64,000 bases of DNA from Kosakonia oryzendophytica (GCF_900094925.1 NZ_FMAY01000012.1:62001-126000); one strand, 5' to 3'. Shown: positions 27,510 through 35,877, counted from the stretch's first letter. The notes: a model not told the origin generated them from the letters alone. Program-made: numbers and translations.

Positions 27510-27733
27510 ACCTTTTCCTCCCCGTCGAGCCAGCGCCGGTTGCAGCGTTCTATCACGGCATCGAGCTGATCCGTCATCAGGTAAATCAGGGAAATGAGTT
27601 GCAGACGCTCAGCCGGATCGCGGCGGAGTATCACGCTGTCCTGTTCCGCTGCCAGCTCGCCTACCAGATGGCCGATATTGCGCAGGTGCTCAAGATATCT
27701 GAGATCGTCAAGGGTGAGGATGGAGCGACTCAT
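27506..27733 (-). CDS. P4 epsilon-like helper derepression protein
   Basis: This 75-aa protein begins [33 protein letters not shown] and continues with LLRRDP-type sequence ([16 protein letters not shown]). This is the pattern of P4 derepression proteins. P4 epsilon binds the P2 C repressor to induce the helper prophage. The ATGA overlaps on both sides place it between kil/icd and orf106, the P4 gene order. The assignment rests on order, size and recalled sequence pattern. No P2 C repressor gene is visible in this window for it to act on. Confidence 0.7.
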   Translation of the reverse strand: MSRSILTLDDLRYLEHLRNIGHLVGELAAEQDSVILRRDPAERLQLISLIYLMTDQLDAVIERCNRRWLDGEEKV

Positions 27734-27924
27734 GCGCGCACCTCCGCAACCGGCAGGCGACCGGCAAACGAGAGAACATAATCGCGAACGAGGGAACGGC
27801 GCGCAGTGCACTCGTCTCCGGCAACGGTGCGGAGCATACAGATACGGGGCTTGCGGTCTGCACGACGAACGGCGGCAAACACAAAGACAAACTGCGGGTG
27901 TGACGGGGTGAGGGTCGTAGCCAT
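27730..27924 (-). CDS. Icd-like host cell division inhibitor (P4 kil position)
   Basis: This 64-aa protein begins [25 protein letters not shown] and ends [24 protein letters not shown]. The ending [13 protein letters not shown] is a hallmark of the Icd-like family named after the phage P1 inhibitor of cell division. In P4 this position is occupied by kil, whose product harms the host when immunity fails. It is the first coding gene on the transcript that carries the immunity RNA, and it overlaps the next gene by 4 bases. Confidence 0.85.
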   Translation of the reverse strand: MATTLTPSHPQFVFVFAAVRRADRKPRICMLRTVAGDECTARRSLVRDYVLSFAGRLPVAEVRA

Positions 27925-27933
27925 AAAGGCATT

Positions 27934-28193
27934 CTCCAATAAGTAGCGGTTAGTGCTACCACCGGAAACGCCAATTTCACTGGTGGCAGCCCGAACGGGG
28001 TTGGCGTAACCGGCCTTATTGGAAACCGGCCAGCCCGAAGGCTGCCCCGCCCGGACTGCCATTATCTGAATGAAACCATGGTGCAAAACTGGACACCACA
28101 GCCCGGAAAATGGGTGTGTCTGAGCCACGACATAAAAAAACACGCCTGGCGCGTGTTGTGTCGCCAATAAGTTACGCGGAACGCCAATTCCGG
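27934..28193 (-). ncRNA. P4-type immunity RNA region (seqA, CI RNA/seqB, seqC)
   Basis: This lies in the 359-base gap between vis and kil. On the minus strand, AATTGGCGTT-CCG followed by ACTTATTGG occurs at 28162-28193 (seqA position) and again at 27934-27980 (seqC position). Between them, at 28001-28027, lies a segment complementary to both (CCAATAAG, CGCCAA), the seqB position. In P4 the short CI RNA uses seqB to pair with seqA and seqC and causes early termination, giving immunity. The ordering, complementarity and terminator seen here match that logic. RNA ends are not determinable by eye. Confidence 0.7.
28134..28155 (-). terminator. Terminator inside the immunity leader
   Basis: On the minus strand CACGCGCCAGGCGTG is followed by seven T residues. 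It lies just downstream of the seqA copy, where P4 has the immunity terminator at which transcription from the early promoter stops when CI RNA pairs. Confidence 0.75.
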
Positions 28194-28283
28194 CTGCCGA
28201 TTTTGCGACAGCGGGAAAACTATACCTGGTAATGCCGACAGGAAGCAAGCCAGAAAAAGGGCCGTTTTGCTGACCGGGCAACA

Positions 28284-28550
28284 TCATGCATCACAGCCCC
28301 GGTTACGTGCCGCGATGCGGTCACTCATCCAGGCAGTAATTTCACTGTGCGCCCACGCCACGTTTTTTCCACCGAGAGAGATTTGTTTCGGGAAAGCCTC
28401 CCGGCTGATGAGGTCGTAAATGGTAGAGCGGGACAGACCGCATAAATGCATCACTTCCGGCAGACGTAAAAAGCGCTCCTGAATAACGTCGGAAACCGGC
28501 ATTAATGGCGCGGCAGGGGCAGAAGACGGGGAAGAAAAAACGGTGTGCAT
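28284..28550 (-). CDS. AlpA-family regulator (P4 Vis-like)
   Basis: This 88-aa DNA-binding protein has the AlpA helix-turn-helix: [41 protein letters not shown], residues about 26-67. P4 Vis has the same length (88 aa), lies in the same place, and serves as excisionase and regulator of late transcription. The gene is oriented leftwards ahead of the immunity region. The start has no strong Shine-Dalgarno sequence. A role in excision from ssrA together with the integrase at 32895-34082 is inferred from P4. Confidence 0.85.
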   Translation of the reverse strand: MHTVFSSPSSAPAAPLMPVSDVIQERFLRLPEVMHLCGLSRSTIYDLISREAFPKQISLGGKNVAWAHSEITAWMSDRIAARNRGCDA

Positions 28551-28849
28551 CGGGCTACCTCATAATGTCCATACAGTGCCGGTCGTGTCTTTCCGGCTTC
28601 GGGTAGCGCTCTATTTTGTGCATATTTTTGCATATTACAACAAGGGGGCTTCAGGCTGTTTCCTGCATGGTTGTCTGTTTAATAAGCAGCTTATTTTTCG
28701 GGTTTGCCTCTGTTTGCCAATAAATGTCAATGTTGGCCAATATAACCAGTAACTAAAATTGCAAACCTTTTTATCCAATTAATTCGGCGGGTATTAACAG
28801 GAAAAAACATCAGAAAAAAATACTGCTGTACCGGAAGAAACAAAAAGCC

Positions 28850-28955
28850 GGTGAACAGTAGTGAACAGTCGGTGAACACTTAACCTCTCAACTGTTCATC
28901 CTTTAACTTACTGTATTACTTATTATTTTATTTATCAGTGAACAGTGTGAAGAGT
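28850..28955. repeat. P4-type alpha-binding iterons, cluster 2 (ori/crr candidate)
   Basis: This lies in the gene-free stretch 28551-29122. Direct copies are GGTGAACAGT 28850-28859, AGTGAACAGT 28860-28869, GGTGAACACT 28871-28880 and AGTGAACAGT 28937-28946. A reversed copy, GATGAACAGT, lies at 28891-28900. An AT-rich tract (TATTACTTATTATTTTATTT) lies between the last two groups, typical of an origin melting region. With cluster 1 this gives the two-site layout of P4 replication. The rest of the gap must hold promoters for vis (leftward) and sid (rightward). Confidence 0.78.
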
Positions 28956-29030
28956 TAACTACAGAAAAACAAACAGAAAGAGGGCTTTTCCTGCGACCTC
29001 TTTCTGGCGAGCCGGTTTTTTCAGCGGTTT

Positions 29031-29052
29031 TCTGTGCCATCCCGGCCACAAC
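29031..29052 (+). promoter_or_regulatory. Ogr/Delta-type activator site upstream of sid
   Basis: TCTGT-N12-ACAAC fits the motif found before the late operons of the P2-like tail locus in this same window. Its centre is about 80 bases before the sid ATG, which would place a start site near 29097 if activation is from -55 as in P2 and P4. This corresponds to P4 Psid. Confidence 0.65.
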
Positions 29053-29122
29053 TGCAACCGGTCGTTTCGTTGTGCAGGGCGCGGCAGAATGCACTTACAT
29101 TGACAATACAGAGAGCCCCGCC

Positions 29123-29920
29123 ATGAAAACTGAACTTATGACCTCCATCATGAAAACCATCGGCAGCACGCAGACCGGTGCCTCCCGCGCCGTTATCGAC
29201 GGAGCCCTTAAGACCGTACATAAAAAAGCCGCAGAGGATAACGCCGCTGCCGTCAACCGTGCCCTGAAGGCCTTTACAGAGGCAAAAGCCGCTCACACCG
29301 GCAGCATGCTAAAACTGAACGACATCGGCGCAGCCATCACGCGCAGCGAAAAGGAACGCCAGAACGCGCTTGAGGAAAGCGCCGCAGCAGAGAAGAGCTG
29401 GCGCGAGCGTTTCCGCAGTCTCGGCGGTGCCATGACACCGGAGCTCAGGGCCGGACACAGCAGACACATCGCCGGTCGTGAGCTGGCGGAGGAGTTCACC
29501 GGCCTGATTGCTGAACTGGAGACGGACAAATCCCGCGCCATGCTGGAAGCATGCACGACAGGTAAAACGTATGTCACTGAGCATGCACGGGCGTTTGGCG
29601 TCTGCGCACAGGCAGAGTGGGCAGAGGCCATGCGGGACATCAGCCCGGCGCTGGTGCGGGCATTCTGTCTGCGCCTGCGTGCGCTGGAGCTGAACGGTGC
29701 GACGCGCCCGGCGGACATTCTGGCTGAGGAGCTGCACATGCATGTTGCGGTGCAGGCACAATTTTATAACTTTGATATGGACAATGAGCCGGTCTTCTCA
29801 CAACTCGGCATGCACCGCCCGCCGCTGACCGGCGTGGATATGACGCTGTATAAAAGTCCGCTGAAGCGTTCGCAGCTTGCCACGCAACTGGCCGAAAAGA
29901 GAAAGCAGGCGAAGGACTGA
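29123..29920 (+). CDS. sid: Sid-like capsid size determination protein
   Basis: In P4, Sid forms an external scaffold that forces the helper P2 capsid protein into small heads that fit only the satellite genome. The 265-aa protein has the Sid pattern: EAKAAHTGSMLKLNDIGAAI, then SWRERFRSLGGAMTPELRAGHSRHIAGREL, largely helical with coiled-coil character, and a C-terminal LTGVDMTLYKSP. ATG 29123 (MKTELM) was chosen over an upstream frame start at 29072. It is cotranscribed with delta, 3 bases downstream. No P4 psu gene follows, unlike P4. Confidence 0.85.
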   Translation: MKTELMTSIMKTIGSTQTGASRAVIDGALKTVHKKAAEDNAAAVNRALKAFTEAKAAHTGSMLKLNDIGAAITRSEKERQNALEESAAAEKSWRERFRSLGGAMTPELRAGHSRHIAGRELAEEFTGLIAELETDKSRAMLEACTTGKTYVTEHARAFGVCAQAEWAEAMRDISPALVRAFCLRLRALELNGATRPADILAEELHMHVAVQAQFYNFDMDNEPVFSQLGMHRPPLTGVDMTLYKSPLKRSQLATQLAEKRKQAKD

Positions 29921-29923
29921 GCC

Positions 29924-30127
29924 ATGTTTCACTGCCCGTTCTGTAAACAGCCCGCGCACACGCGTACCAGTCGCTATCTGACGGAAAACCTCAAACAGCG
30001 CTATCACCAGTGCACCAGTATTGAATGCTCGGCCACGTTCCGCACCTCCGAGACGCTCGACGGTGTGATACGCAGACCGGCCATGCCGGAAAATCAGGTC
30101 CTGCAGGCAGATATTCAGCCACAATAA
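29924..30127 (+). CDS. Delta/Ogr-family zinc-finger late activator of the satellite
   Basis: This 67-aa protein activates late promoters by contacting RNA polymerase alpha from a site near -55. Zinc ligands Cys4, Cys7, Cys30 and Cys35 are all present (HCPFCKQ and YHQCTSIEC). P4 Delta itself is a tandem fusion of two such domains (166 aa), whereas this one has a single domain like P2 Ogr. It matches the Ogr at 46690-46884 closely in the finger, so both probably read the same DNA motif. It is the last gene before the cos region. Confidence 0.9.
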   Translation: MFHCPFCKQPAHTRTSRYLTENLKQRYHQCTSIECSATFRTSETLDGVIRRPAMPENQVLQADIQPQ

Positions 30128-30357
30128 TTCCCCGAAAATCTCCTGATTAATATGCGCCGGTACTGGTTACCGGCTGCGCCCTCAGTACCCCAAAAAACCG
30201 CTAAAAATCCCGATATTTTTCCGAAAAATACCCTGCATGCATCAGGTGCATTTAACTGCATTTATTTCCCTGCCAGCCGGAAGCCCGCCCGCACCGGTCC
30301 CGGCGCGGCCTGAGCCCGGTCATGCATCTGCATTTAAACCGCCCTGCAAAGCGGGCA

Positions 30358-30376
30358 GGCGAGGCGGGGAAAGCAC
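30358..30376. other. P2/P4-type cos site
   Basis: GGCGAGGCGGGGAAAGCAC corresponds, as I recall it, to the 19-base cohesive end shared by P2 and P4. It lies in the gene-free stretch 30128-30584, which also holds several GCAT-rich short repeats (TGCATGCATCAGGTGCAT, CATGCATCTGCAT) and the inverted CCCGC/GCGGG pair just before the site, as in packaging regions. An intact cos means the satellite could still be packaged by a P2-like terminase, which the resident P2-like locus does not show. The remaining 200 bases should contain the promoter of the following cargo gene. Confidence 0.8.
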
Positions 30377-30584
30377 TGCGCGCCGGAATAATAATTAATT
30401 ATTCTAATTTAGGGTATGTCAGTGAGTCGTTGTAGCGGAAAGACAATCATTATGTAAATGCCGGGCTATGTAACATACAATCTGAATCATGGTCGTTAAA
30501 ATGTAATTGTTACATTCATACTTTAATAAGTGAAAATGAAGGTGTGTGCGGCTAATCTTATAATTTTTTAGCAGGAGTAGTGAG

Positions 30585-32858
30585 ATGAGCAGGAAATACA
30601 GTAAGAGGTTGATTAGTCAAAAGCCGTTTCAAATAAAAACATCTGGTGAATTTATTGAGATTGTAAATCCTTTTAAAGGTTTGAGTGAAGAAAAAATAAA
30701 AGATATCACTGGAGCAATGTCTTTGGATGCAAAGGGAAAAGTTCCGCTTTTAAAAAATGAACTTATTGAGTTAATTAAAGATGTTAATCCCATGAGTTTG
30801 TTATCGAGTTTCGTGACAAGTTCCCTCACTGCTGTAGATGAGGAGAAGGGGGTATCTATAAAAGATAGTAAAATTGAAATCCCTCAGTACTATATTGAGT
30901 ATATTCAAGCTATATTTTTAACACTTCCCCCGGAGCAGTTTAACTCTAAATCAAAAACAAAAAATGAAGTGTATGATAAAATTAAATATAATTTAGATTG
31001 TATTTTTTCAATAAATATGCTGACACGGTTTGATGGTGGGCTTAGGTCCAAAAGTGATGAAGAGAAAAGTGCTTTTCTGATGCGGATTTTAATGCAGGGC
31101 CAAACTACTGCAGTTAGGAATTGGGGATATTACACTCAAGTTAAAAAGATTATTCTAGAACTTTACGGCCATTTCAATAATGAGCTTAGAGAAAATTTTG
31201 GTTTCAGTGTGGAGAATGTAGTTAAGTATTTTGACTATCTAATAGGTTCCATCGAGACAAGGATAAATGAAAGGATGTCAAAGTTACGACTTTATTATGA
31301 CTTTGATATTGATTGCCTTCGTGATAATGTATTAAGTGAAATCGATGCAAGTGAATTTATGGATATCACAGGAAGTGATATTCATGATGCAAACAAGGAA
31401 ACTCTGATTCATTCATTACTTATAAAATACATGAGTTATGACGATTCATTATTTGTTTTTAATGGATTACAAGTATCTGCAGATACAAATATTGCTATAA
31501 GTGAAATTAATTGTATACAAAATTATTTTTCTCTTGAACGAGGACAATTGGCTGGGGTTAACAGAGAATATTTAACTCTTGATAATCCAGTTTGGTATAA
31601 ACCGCTAATCAAAAAAAATCAAGATGAATATTATTGCTTTATACCTCAAGTTTTTTTTAGTTTCATTATCCCTATATTTGATGATTTAATATCCTCCTTT
31701 GCAGAAGGCGCATTATCGGACAGAAAAGGCACTTATTTAGAAGAGAAGATCAACGAAATCATTAAGTCAAAGTTTAATGAAGCAGTAATCTATAACGGTT
31801 TAAAATGGACCCTAGATGGACAACAATACGAAACAGATGTATTAACTCTTATAGATTCGTTTGCGATTATCTTTGAAGCCAAGTCAGGTAAAATATCTAA
31901 ACCAGCATTACGTGGAGCACCAGAACGTTTAAAAAAACATATAAATGAATTGATAGTAAGTCCCTGTATTCAGTCTCAACGGCTAAGAGATAGGCTTTTT
32001 TATTTGAATGAGAACTTGGATGTCGAAGATGATCTCACAAAAAAACTAGGTGAGGGGTTAAGGAAAATTAAGAAAGTGGTTCGTGTTTCTATTTCTCTAG
32101 AAACCTTTGGTGCCATGCAGTCAAATATGCAAAATATTAAAGACAGTGGATGGTTTGCAGAAGATTTGGAGTCATGTCCATCGATGTGTCTAGCTGACTT
32201 TGAAACTATTGTTGATGTACTAGATAAACCATCGTTTGTATTGCATTATCTTTCTTCACGTCAACGCGTTGAGAGCGAATATAATTATTTTGGTGATGAG
32301 TTAGATCTGCTCGGAACTTATCTGGAAACTCTTTTTTGCTTAGAGAAATCAGATGGAAAAACCAATCTAATATTGACTACAATGTCACAGAAAATCGATG
32401 ACTACTATATTTCTTTAGAAAGTGGAGTAAGAATAGACAAACCAAAGCCAAAAGTAAGGAAAATTTTTATGGATATTATTGAACAGCTTGAGATTAGAAA
32501 AACTTACCGATGGTTAGAACTATCTCTATTATTAAATAACATTCACCCGAATGAGCAGGCCGTTATTAGTGGAATGATTAATGAAATGAAAAGAAACGTG
32601 AGGAAAAAATGGAGAGTTTCTGGGCACGTAAATTCAGTTATCTATGCATCAAATGTTTTTGACCACTATGGCTTTTGTTACTTTGCTTACTGTAATAAGA
32701 ACCAAAAAGATGCTACATCATTTTCTGAGGCATGTGCGCATGAATCAATAGACATTCAGGGTAGAAAGCTTTGCTTAGTTGTAGGTAAGAACTTAGATGA
32801 TCATAATGTTGCATATAATAAATTAGCCTTATATGGTGATTCTTCTTTTGTTTTTTGA
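30585..32858 (+). CDS. Large cargo protein with a PD-(D/E)xK-like nuclease motif; candidate anti-phage factor
   Basis: I do not recognise this 757-aa protein by name. A PD-(D/E)xK pattern is visible: Glu386 in GTYLEEKINEI, Asp418 in YETDVLTLID, then Glu431-Ala-Lys433 in IIFEAKSGK. This is the spacing of Mrr/NERD-like nuclease cores. The first 370 residues and the last 300 are helical and lack known motifs. No membrane segment or signal is seen. An AGGAG ribosome-binding site precedes the ATG. The DNA is very AT-rich, unlike the replication genes beside it. It sits between delta/cos and int, where P4-like satellites often carry defence genes; that role is inference. Confidence 0.75.
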   Translation: MSRKYSKRLISQKPFQIKTSGEFIEIVNPFKGLSEEKIKDITGAMSLDAKGKVPLLKNELIELIKDVNPMSLLSSFVTSSLTAVDEEKGVSIKDSKIEIPQYYIEYIQAIFLTLPPEQFNSKSKTKNEVYDKIKYNLDCIFSINMLTRFDGGLRSKSDEEKSAFLMRILMQGQTTAVRNWGYYTQVKKIILELYGHFNNELRENFGFSVENVVKYFDYLIGSIETRINERMSKLRLYYDFDIDCLRDNVLSEIDASEFMDITGSDIHDANKETLIHSLLIKYMSYDDSLFVFNGLQVSADTNIAISEINCIQNYFSLERGQLAGVNREYLTLDNPVWYKPLIKKNQDEYYCFIPQVFFSFIIPIFDDLISSFAEGALSDRKGTYLEEKINEIIKSKFNEAVIYNGLKWTLDGQQYETDVLTLIDSFAIIFEAKSGKISKPALRGAPERLKKHINELIVSPCIQSQRLRDRLFYLNENLDVEDDLTKKLGEGLRKIKKVVRVSISLETFGAMQSNMQNIKDSGWFAEDLESCPSMCLADFETIVDVLDKPSFVLHYLSSRQRVESEYNYFGDELDLLGTYLETLFCLEKSDGKTNLILTTMSQKIDDYYISLESGVRIDKPKPKVRKIFMDIIEQLEIRKTYRWLELSLLLNNIHPNEQAVISGMINEMKRNVRKKWRVSGHVNSVIYASNVFDHYGFCYFAYCNKNQKDATSFSEACAHESIDIQGRKLCLVVGKNLDDHNVAYNKLALYGDSSFVF

Positions 32859-32870
32859 CGATATAAGATG

Positions 32871-32894
32871 AGATTGGGACTAATGTCCCAATCT
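32871..32894. terminator. Palindrome between convergent cargo gene and integrase
   Basis: AGATTGGGAC-TAAT-GTCCCAATCT is a perfect 10-base-pair hairpin in the 36-base gap between two convergent stop codons. It lacks a clear T-run, so it may work as a weak bidirectional terminator or just as a transcript-end stabiliser. Confidence 0.5.
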
Positions 32895-34082
32895 CTAAGA
32901 TTTGACCTTCATTCCCCACCAATCCATCAACTCTATTCTATCATTTAGGTATGTTGAGCGATTATATGCCCTTCTTACTTCATTTTTATCTGAATGAGCT
33001 AGTGCGGCCTCAATTACATCTGCTTTGAATCCATGTTCATTCATCGCAGTACTAGCAATTGAACGAAGCCCATGTGCAACCAGTCTGCCACTATAACCAA
33101 TACGCTTCAACGCAGCATTAGCTGTCTGACTATTCATTGGTTGTTTTGGATCATTTCGACTAGGAAAAACATACTCACGATGAAAACTAATAGGCTTCAT
33201 CATCTCTAAAATCTCTAATGCTTGAGACGATAAAGGAACTATATGTTCCCTTTTTGCTTTCATCCGTTCTGCAGGAATTGTCCAGAGTTTAGCTATGAGA
33301 TCGATCTCTACCCATCTTGCTCCTGATGCCTCCGAAGGGCGAACAAGTGTTAAGAGCTGCCATTCAATCAGGCAGCGAGTTGGAACGGATAAATTAGACA
33401 TAATTAGTGAACGCATCAGCTTCGGCAATTCCTCTGGCCGAAGCGTTGGCATGTTCTGTTTTTTAGGTTTCTCAAATGCCATACCGATACCTGACGCAGG
33501 GTTGGCATCTATCAGGCCGGTGTTCACTGCGTAAATCATGATTTCGTTAATACGCTGTACCAGGCGGCGAACGGTTTCCAGTGCGCCCCGCGCTTTAATT
33601 GGCTCAAGCGCTTCAACTAATGTCCGCGCTTTTATTTCCTGAACCGGGATCTCACCTATAGTCGGAAAAATATCCTTCTCTAACGATCGCCAGATATCTT
33701 TCGCGTAATCGGGTGTCACGCTGTTGCGTTTCATGGCAAACCAGTTTGCTGCCACATTTGAAAAAATGCTCTCTATCGCGATCTGTTGCTGCTCTGCTGC
33801 CTGCTCGGCTTGTGTTTGAGGGTCGATTCCTCTTGCTAATGAAGAGAGGTACTGCGCGCGCAAGCTTCTGGCTTCGGCCAGAGAGAGGGCAGGGAAAGCG
33901 CCTAGGCCAATCATGGTGCGCTGCTTTGTTGTCGGTCTTTGATAGCGAAAGCGCCACAGTTTTTTGCCGCTTGTTTTCACTATAAGGAAAAGGCCGTCGC
34001 CATCATGCAACGTCAGATCTTTATCAGTCGCTTTAGCGCGTGAGACTTCGGTGTTGGTCAGGGGGCGTGTTGTCCGTGCCAC
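32895..34082 (-). CDS. int: P4-family tyrosine integrase (ssrA-targeting)
   Basis: This is a 395-aa site-specific recombinase. The N-terminal arm-binding domain begins MARTTRPLTNTEVSRAKATD and DGDGLFLIVKTSGKKLWRFRY. The catalytic residues can be placed: Arg in LVRPSEASGARW, His-x-x-Arg in AHGLRSIAST, and the nucleophile Tyr near the C-terminus in AYNRSTYLNDRI. The gene lies 185 bases from ssrA and is transcribed away from it, the standard layout for P4/CP4-57-type elements that use the tmRNA 3' end as attB. It appears intact. Confidence 0.95.
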   Translation of the reverse strand: MARTTRPLTNTEVSRAKATDKDLTLHDGDGLFLIVKTSGKKLWRFRYQRPTTKQRTMIGLGAFPALSLAEARSLRAQYLSSLARGIDPQTQAEQAAEQQQIAIESIFSNVAANWFAMKRNSVTPDYAKDIWRSLEKDIFPTIGEIPVQEIKARTLVEALEPIKARGALETVRRLVQRINEIMIYAVNTGLIDANPASGIGMAFEKPKKQNMPTLRPEELPKLMRSLIMSNLSVPTRCLIEWQLLTLVRPSEASGARWVEIDLIAKLWTIPAERMKAKREHIVPLSSQALEILEMMKPISFHREYVFPSRNDPKQPMNSQTANAALKRIGYSGRLVAHGLRSIASTAMNEHGFKADVIEAALAHSDKNEVRRAYNRSTYLNDRIELMDWWGMKVKS

Positions 34083-34104
34083 TGTGGCCGCTCCTTCATG
34101 AATT

Positions 34105-34152
34105 GGTATACGGTTTTAGGTATACATCGTACCGTATACCTAAACGTATACC
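34105..34152. repeat. Inverted GTATACC repeats upstream of int
   Basis: GGTATACGGTTTTAGGTATAC is followed after a short spacer by GTATACCTAAACGTATACC, its near-perfect inverted repeat. The second arm recurs near the left end of the element at 22093-22111. This position between int and att suggests integrase or Vis binding sites and possible int autoregulation. Confidence 0.55.
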
Positions 34153-34197
34153 AATAATCACCGGATTCAGCCGGATGACCTCGGACGATTACAGACA

Positions 34198-34232
34198 CAA
34201 AAAAGCCCGCAGAGCTTGTGCCGTGCGGGCTT
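34198..34232 (-). terminator. Terminator downstream of ssrA
   Basis: On the minus strand AGCCCGC-loop-GCGGGCT (34204-34231) is followed by a T-run. It lies about 35 bases beyond the tmRNA 3' end, within the att-proximal DNA brought or regenerated by the satellite. A similar hairpin is present in the decayed att-like copy near 21940. Confidence 0.7.
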
Positions 34233-34266
34233 TCAGGATTTCACCGGACGTATCCGGATCATGAAG

Positions 34267-34630
34267 TGGTGGAGCTGGCGGGAGTTGAACCCGCGTCCGA
34301 AATTCCTACATCCTCGGTACTACATGCTTAGTCCAGTCTTTACATTCGCTTGCCAGCTGCGGACGGACACGCCACTAACAAACTAGCCTGATTAGTTTTA
34401 ACGCTTCAACCCCAGGCAGGGCATCCGCGCGATCTCTTTTGGGTTTGACCTCTCTTGATCCCCGTCCTAAGAGCGGAGGCTAGGGAGAGAGGGCTTCAAA
34501 GCAGGTTATTAAGCTGCTAAAGCGTAGTTTTCGTCGTTTGCGACTATTTTTTGCGGCTTTTTACGAGGCCAACCGCCCCTCGGCATGCACCTTGGGTTTC
34601 GCAAATCCCGTCGAATCCAGAATCAGCCCC
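34267..34630 (-). ncRNA. ssrA: Transfer-messenger RNA (tmRNA)
   Basis: This tmRNA of about 364 nt rescues stalled ribosomes. The 5' end GGGGCTGATTCTGGATTCGA lies at 34630-34611. The 3' tRNA-like end carries a T-loop (GTTCAACTCCCGCC region), acceptor stem and CCA at 34269-34267. The tag reading frame at 34541-34506 encodes ANDENYALAA followed by two stop codons. The 3' end is complete despite integration of the satellite directly beside it, because the att crossover regenerates the gene. smpB lies just upstream in the same orientation. Confidence 0.97.
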
Positions 34631-34797
34631 AAAAGTGTGAAATGAGTATAACACTTTTATGATGCAGCACACCAGTCCATATCGTGGCTGCATTTCATTG
34701 GGTGATGTTTACATGGCGTGTGAAGAGGAATAACCAGAACGAGGGTGCGTGGGAAATGATGCCCTCTCCCGGCGTGAGAGGGCGGAACAGGGCGCTA

Positions 34798-35280
34798 TCA
34801 GCGTCCTGCGTTTTTCATGATACGTGCTTTATCGAGCTGCCATTCACGCTCTTTCAGATCGGAGCGTTTATCGTGCTGTTTCTTACCTTTCGCTACGCCG
34901 ATTTTCACTTTGCACCAGGCATTTTTCCAGTACAGCGACAGCGCTACCACGGTGTAACCTTCGCGGTTGATGCGTCCGTAGAGTGAATCGAGCTCGCGTT
35001 GGTTAAGCAACAGTTTGCGTGTGCGGGTCGGATCGCAAACATAGTGGCTGGACGCCACGGTCAGCGGTGTAAAGTTGGCGCCAAACAGAAAGGCTTCGCC
35101 GTCTTTCAGAATAACGTAGCTATCGCCAATGTTTGCTTTACCGGCGCGCAAGGATTTTACTTCCCAGCCCTGCAATGCCAGCCCGGCTTCAAATTCCTCT
35201 TCGATGAAGTATTCATGGCGGGCGCGCTTGTTGAGCGCGATGGTTGCTGAACCTGGTTTATATGCTTTTTTCTTCGTCAT
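34798..35280 (-). CDS. smpB: SsrA-binding protein SmpB
   Basis: This 160-aa protein binds the tRNA-like end of tmRNA and places it in the ribosomal A site. The oligonucleotide-binding fold is seen in [32 protein letters not shown] and [11 protein letters not shown]. The basic C-terminal tail ([28 protein letters not shown]), which reads the empty mRNA channel, is intact. It precedes ssrA by about 170 bases on the same strand, the conserved enteric order. Confidence 0.97.
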   Translation of the reverse strand: MTKKKAYKPGSATIALNKRARHEYFIEEEFEAGLALQGWEVKSLRAGKANIGDSYVILKDGEAFLFGANFTPLTVASSHYVCDPTRTRKLLLNQRELDSLYGRINREGYTVVALSLYWKNAWCKVKIGVAKGKKQHDKRSDLKEREWQLDKARIMKNAGR

Positions 35281-35439
35281 AATGTCGTGAAGCCATCCGG
35301 TAATCTGATATCTGAAACTGACCTCATTGCGTCCTGTGAGGTTTAACGCGTTATCTTAGCATGAGTTCCGGCGTAGCGTTTTCCTTTCATCCTGGGGAGA
35401 TGTTATTATTTGTCGATTGTGTGAACGTGGAAGAACCGA

Positions 35440-35877
35440 ATGCCTCAGATTAGCCGGACTGCGCTGGTTCCTTATAGCGCAGAACAAATGTATCAGTTAG
35501 TGAATGATGTAAAGTCCTACCCGCAGTTTCTGCCAGGCTGTACAGGCAGCCGGGTGCTGGAGTCCGGGCCGTCGGTGATGACCGCTGCCGTGGATGTTTC
35601 CAAAGCCGGGATCAGCAAGACTTTTACCACACGCAATACGCTGGAAACTAACCAGAGCATTTTGATGCACCTGGTGGATGGCCCGTTCAAATCGTTGATC
35701 GGTGGCTGGAAATTTACACCGCTTAGTACCGACGCCTGTCGTATTGAGTTCCAGCTCGATTTCGAGTTTACCAACAAGCTGATCGAACTGGCATTTGGCC
35801 GCATCTTTAAAGAGCTGGCGGCAAATATGGTGCAGGCCTTTACCCTTCGGGCGAAAGAGGTTTACCGTGTCGGGTAA
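35440..35877 (+). CDS. ratA: RatA, START/coenzyme-Q-binding family protein
   Basis: This is a 145-aa START-fold protein. In E. coli RatA has been reported to block 70S ribosome association, while its eukaryotic COQ10 relatives bind ubiquinone. The sequence [34 protein letters not shown] and the ending [13 protein letters not shown] match E. coli RatA throughout. The start follows the divergent smpB by about 160 bases. It overlaps ratB by 11 bases, so they are cotranscribed. Confidence 0.95.
   Translation: MPQISRTALVPYSAEQMYQLVNDVKSYPQFLPGCTGSRVLESGPSVMTAAVDVSKAGISKTFTTRNTLETNQSILMHLVDGPFKSLIGGWKFTPLSTDACRIEFQLDFEFTNKLIELAFGRIFKELAANMVQAFTLRAKEVYRVG

Noticed and set aside
27730..28287. Extending the Icd-like gene to a 185-aa protein
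   Set aside because: The upstream 120 codons cover the immunity RNA repeats and give no protein likeness; ATG 27924 gives the usual Icd-like length.
32871..32894. Possible insertion-sequence terminal repeat
   Set aside because: It is a single hairpin between convergent genes with no transposase or target duplication nearby.
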